From: Litorilinea aerophila
Lineage (GTDB): Bacteria; Chloroflexota; Anaerolineae; Caldilineales; Caldilineaceae
Length of the DNA stretch: 32,152 nt
Assembly: GCA_945905745.1 (NCBI GenBank)
Contig: CAMDQF010000034.1
Span: 1-32,152 of the forward strand
Direction: 5' to 3'
Position numbers and translations under genes: made by a program. This document shows positions 29,548-32,152 of the stretch, one piece after another; positions within the stretch are counted from its first letter, which is position 1; each line of letters opens with the position of its first letter. A model generated the notes under the pieces. The model saw only the letters and a list, made by a program, of their open reading frames with translations. It made no database searches and had not been told where the DNA came from.

Positions 29548-32152
29548 CGGTGCCCGCGCTGCCGTCAACGACAATGCGGTCTCCGTCCGCAATCCGCTGG
29601 GTTGCGCCCGTCACATTGACCACCGCGGGCAGGCCATATTCCCGGGCCACAATTGCGCCGTGGGAGAGCTGCCCGCCGATCTCCAGGACAACACCACTGA
29701 TGAGGGCAAAGACAGGCGTCCAGCCCGGGTCCGTGGCCCGTGTCACCAGAATCTCGCCGGGCTGGATGCGGGCTGCCTCTGCCGGGGTCATCACCACCCG
29801 GGCGATGCCTTCCACCCGGCCCCGGCTGGCCCCAATCCCCCGCAACACATTCGGATCATCCGGGCTGACACTCTCGGCGGCGATGTCCACGGGTTTGCCC
29901 TGGGGGTCCAGCACGTCGGGCGCGGGTTGAGTATGCCAAAATTCGTGGGCGGCCCGTCGATCGGCCACGAGGGCCTGCAAGTCGGGATGTCCCGCCAGTA
30001 CGCCGGGAGCGGCCGCGGCGACGATTGTTTCAATTTCCGTATGGGCCATAAAGAAGATGTCGTCGGCCTGGGCCAGCCAGCCTCGTTCGGCCCAGCGTCG
30101 TCCCAATTCGGCCACAAGACGGCGCACGGGCATAAAAAGCTTGACCAGAAAGTGCTGTCCGTTGTCCCGCACCCGCACCTGCTCTTGCAGGCTGGTCAGG
30201 GAGCGACGGAAAGCTGTGCGCTGAAAGGGGTTGAGTTTGGACTCGACCAGAGCCTGGGTCTCTTCCCGCTGGCGGCGCTGACGGGCCTCGTTTTCCACTG
30301 GGTCGAAGCCCGGTGCTGCCCGCAGATAGCCCTGAATCATCTCCACCACCTGCTCCGGCGCTTCGGCCCAGCGAGGGACCAGAAACTCGGCTTCAGTCAT
30401 ACAGCGGTGGCCGTGGCGAAGCAGAAAACGGTCGAAGAGGGCGTTGACGCTGGCTGCCTTGCCATTCCCGCGCAGAGCAGCCAGGGCAGCCGATGGCGCC
30501 TGCGCCGTCATCTCCTTGTCCAGCCCCAGGCGGCGCATCTCCTGGACAATGCGCCAGAGGTCCGGGACCATCTCAGCGGAGATGATTCCACTCAGCCCAG
30601 AGATCAACTCCTGGGCCAGTTCCCGCTGGCCTGTAGCCTTCTCCACCGTCGCTTCCAGGCTACCGAAACCGCTCATCGAGAGGGATGTGGAGGCCAGGTG
30701 ATAGTCCATATAGTGCATCAGCCGTTCCCGCCACTCGACAAGCGCGGCGCGGCAGAGTTCCGCATCGGATAGCGCATCCAGCGGACTGTCCATAAATTCG
30801 TCCACCAGTTGGTCGATGCGGGCGAACTCCTGGGGAAAGTGGGCGATGTCCCGGTTCCACTTGCCCATTCGCCGAATCATAAAGCCCGCGCTGCCCAGCA
30901 CTTTGCGCCAGCGCCAGCCGGATGGCTTCGTCTGCGGGTTGATGTGGCTGATGGCGGGCGCAACCATAGACGAGGCAAAGCCGTAGCCGTCGGTATAGGC
31001 GTGGAGGACCGCCCCCTCGTTGAAATAGACGTGGCCAAAGGCGCGCCTGGCCCATTGGATCTGCCCCCGGTAGGGCGCTTTGACCCCGGCCACCAGCCGT
31101 CCGGAGGTCTCGTGGATCATCTCGTAGCCGGTGGACCAGGTGAAGGGGGTGACGGGTTCGGGCCAGCGCTCGCCCACGTCGGAAAGGGTCCACCAGTCGA
31201 AGGGCTGGGGGGCGTAGTCGGGCAGAGGCGACCAGGCGTCGTCGCCGGGAACCGAGGCTGTGTGAACCGTCGTCGTCACCGGGCGGGATTGGAGGATGTA
31301 GAGTTTGTCGTCGGCGTAGGCCCATTCGATGTCCTGGGGGCTGCCGAAGTGCCCTTCAATGCGCCTTCCCACCGCAGCCAGCGCAATGACCTGGGCGTCG
31401 GTCAGTGCCCGCTGCTGCTGGCGCGTGGGGTCAACCGCCACTTCGGCAGTGCCGACAGCGCGGGTCGCGGTCATCACCGCTTTTTCCCCCACCACCACTT
31501 CCAGCAGGCCGCCGCTCTCTTTGGCAGCAATGTAGCTGTCCGGGTTGACCTGTCCAGAGACCAGCGCCTCGCCCAGCCCCCAGGTGGCGTTGATCATCAC
31601 CTGGCCCTCGTCGCCGGTGACGGGATTGACAGTGAACATCACCCCGGCGGACTCTGCGGGGACCATCTGTTGGACAACGACAGCCAGACTTACGTCGTCC
31701 GGTGCAATCGACTGGCGCTGGCGATAGGCGATGGCACGCCCGGTCCACAGGCTGGACCAGCAGTGCGCCACTGCATCCAGTAGGTGATCCGGGCCGATCA
31801 CGTTCAGGTAGGTCTCCTGCTGACCGGCAAAGGAGGCGTCGGGCAGGTCTTCGGCAGTGGCGGAGGAGCGCACGGCGACCGCTGCGCCGTCGGGGATGGC
31901 GTCTGCATAGGCAGTCAACAGCGCCGCCCGCAGGTCATCAGGCAGAGTTGCTCGACTAAAAAGAGCACGGATTTCGTCGGAGGCCCGGTCATAGGCTGTT
32001 GGGTCCCGCGCGTCGATGGCCGCCACAAGCGCTGCGACCGGCGCAGCCAATCGGTTGGCAGCGACAAAAGCATCGTAACCAACCGTCGATACTACAAATC
32101 CACCAGGGACCTGAAAACCGCCTCGAATCAACGCGGAAAGATTAGCCCCTTT
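29510..32152 (-). CDS. PEP-synthase/rifampin-phosphotransferase-like dikinase, 5' end outside the window
   Basis: An ATP-dependent dikinase of the PEP-synthase superfamily. Reading from the right edge, KGANLSALIR shows that the gene extends beyond the window; an apparent start at 32131 is a TTG inside this conserved motif. The order is: ATP-grasp domain (AVRSSATAEDLPDASFAGQQ at about 31880-31820, VQQMVPAESAGVMFTVNP, GLGEALVSGQVNPD), a long middle domain, and a C-terminal swivelling domain with the phospho-histidine in GGQLSHGAIVARE (codon at 29662-29660). There is no PEP/pyruvate TIM barrel after the histidine domain, as there is in PpsA and PPDK. This order and about 880 residues match rifampin phosphotransferase and related unknown dikinases. 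The substrate cannot be read from the middle domain. The C-terminus is repeat-encoded. Confidence 0.88.
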   Translation of the reverse strand, partial: KGANLSALIRGGFQVPGGFVVSTVGYDAFVAANRLAAPVAALVAAIDARDPTAYDRASDEIRALFSRATLPDDLRAALLTAYADAIPDGAAVAVRSSATAEDLPDASFAGQQETYLNVIGPDHLLDAVAHCWSSLWTGRAIAYRQRQSIAPDDVSLAVVVQQMVPAESAGVMFTVNPVTGDEGQVMINATWGLGEALVSGQVNPDSYIAAKESGGLLEVVVGEKAVMTATRAVGTAEVAVDPTRQQQRALTDAQVIALAAVGRRIEGHFGSPQDIEWAYADDKLYILQSRPVTTTVHTASVPGDDAWSPLPDYAPQPFDWWTLSDVGERWPEPVTPFTWSTGYEMIHETSGRLVAGVKAPYRGQIQWARRAFGHVYFNEGAVLHAYTDGYGFASSMVAPAISHINPQTKPSGWRWRKVLGSAGFMIRRMGKWNRDIAHFPQEFARIDQLVDEFMDSPLDALSDAELCRAALVEWRERLMHYMDYHLASTSLSMSGFGSLEATVEKATGQRELAQELISGLSGIISAEMVPDLWRIVQEMRRLGLDKEMTAQAPSAALAALRGNGKAASVNALFDRFLLRHGHRCMTEAEFLVPRWAEAPEQVVEMIQGYLRAAPGFDPVENEARQRRQREETQALVESKLNPFQRTAFRRSLTSLQEQVRVRDNGQHFLVKLFMPVRRLVAELGRRWAERGWLAQADDIFFMAHTEIETIVAAAAPGVLAGHPDLQALVADRRAAHEFWHTQPAPDVLDPQGKPVDIAAESVSPDDPNVLRGIGASRGRVEGIARVVMTPAEAARIQPGEILVTRATDPGWTPVFALISGVVLEIGGQLSHGAIVAREYGLPAVVNVTGATQRIADGDRIVVDGSAGTVTQAVSLRTANY

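Noticed and set aside
29510..32131. Start of the dikinase at 32131
   Set aside because: The codon is a TTG inside the conserved KGANLSALIR motif, and the frame continues past the right edge, so the gene is truncated by the window.
1..32152. tRNA, rRNA or riboswitch genes
   Set aside because: I looked for tRNA T-loop motifs and known leader patterns and found none with the required paired arms.

Overview
The window is GC-rich, densely coding DNA with no rRNA, tRNA, phage or plasmid hallmark genes. Several traits point to Chloroflexota (Anaerolineae, Caldilineae or Ardenticatenia type): a DUF1800/DUF1501 pair of Tat-exported proteins, secreted proteins with Thr/Pro-rich linkers that end in LYLPxVQR, a Uma2 nuclease, DUF4160/DUF2442 and BrnT/BrnA small-gene pairs, and many short-period tandem repeats between genes. 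The phylum call is an inference; no phylogenetic marker was searched.

Layout. 1-3.6 kb: the start of a leftward gene cut by the edge, a NudC-type NADH pyrophosphatase, a Uma2 nuclease, an RlmI/RlmK-like methyltransferase, and a DUF4160 (frameshifted) plus DUF2442 pair closed by a strong terminator. 3.65-6.9 kb: a leftward operon DUF1800 then DUF1501. 7.0-9.05 kb: rightward nrfHA, the membrane quinol dehydrogenase and pentaheme nitrite reductase for reduction of nitrite to ammonium, with a promoter in front and a terminator behind. 9.3-15.2 kb: a leftward run of methionyl-tRNA synthetase, a GT-C glycosyltransferase, a BrnT/BrnA toxin-antitoxin pair and a VanW-family envelope protein. 15.5-20.05 kb: rightward PAP2 phosphatase, a DUF624/YesL-like membrane protein, an SDR epimerase, an orphan molybdopterin-dehydrogenase FAD subunit and a TrmH-family RNA methyltransferase. 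20.1-24.9 kb: leftward secreted trypsin with a long modular tail, and a CapA-family protein. 25.2-27.6 kb: rightward D-2-hydroxyacid dehydrogenase and an enolase paralog with an altered active site. 27.7-29.4 kb: leftward membrane protein, HEAT-like protein and MOSC protein. 29.5 kb to the end: a leftward PEP-synthase/rifampin-phosphotransferase-like dikinase whose 5' end lies outside the window.

The most striking signal is the repeat content. Nearly every gap holds an inverted repeat or a short tandem array. Many arrays have a 7-bp period built on related units (GCGTATT, GCGAATT, GTGAATT, GTGAAAC, GTAATCA) and occur in both orientations. The same sequences also lie inside reading frames: four times in the glycosyltransferase and once in the TrmH methyltransferase. 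Longer palindromes supply the stop codon of the epimerase, CapA and dikinase genes. This resembles the cyanobacterial heptamer STRR repeats, with coding sequence being invaded as well as spacers.
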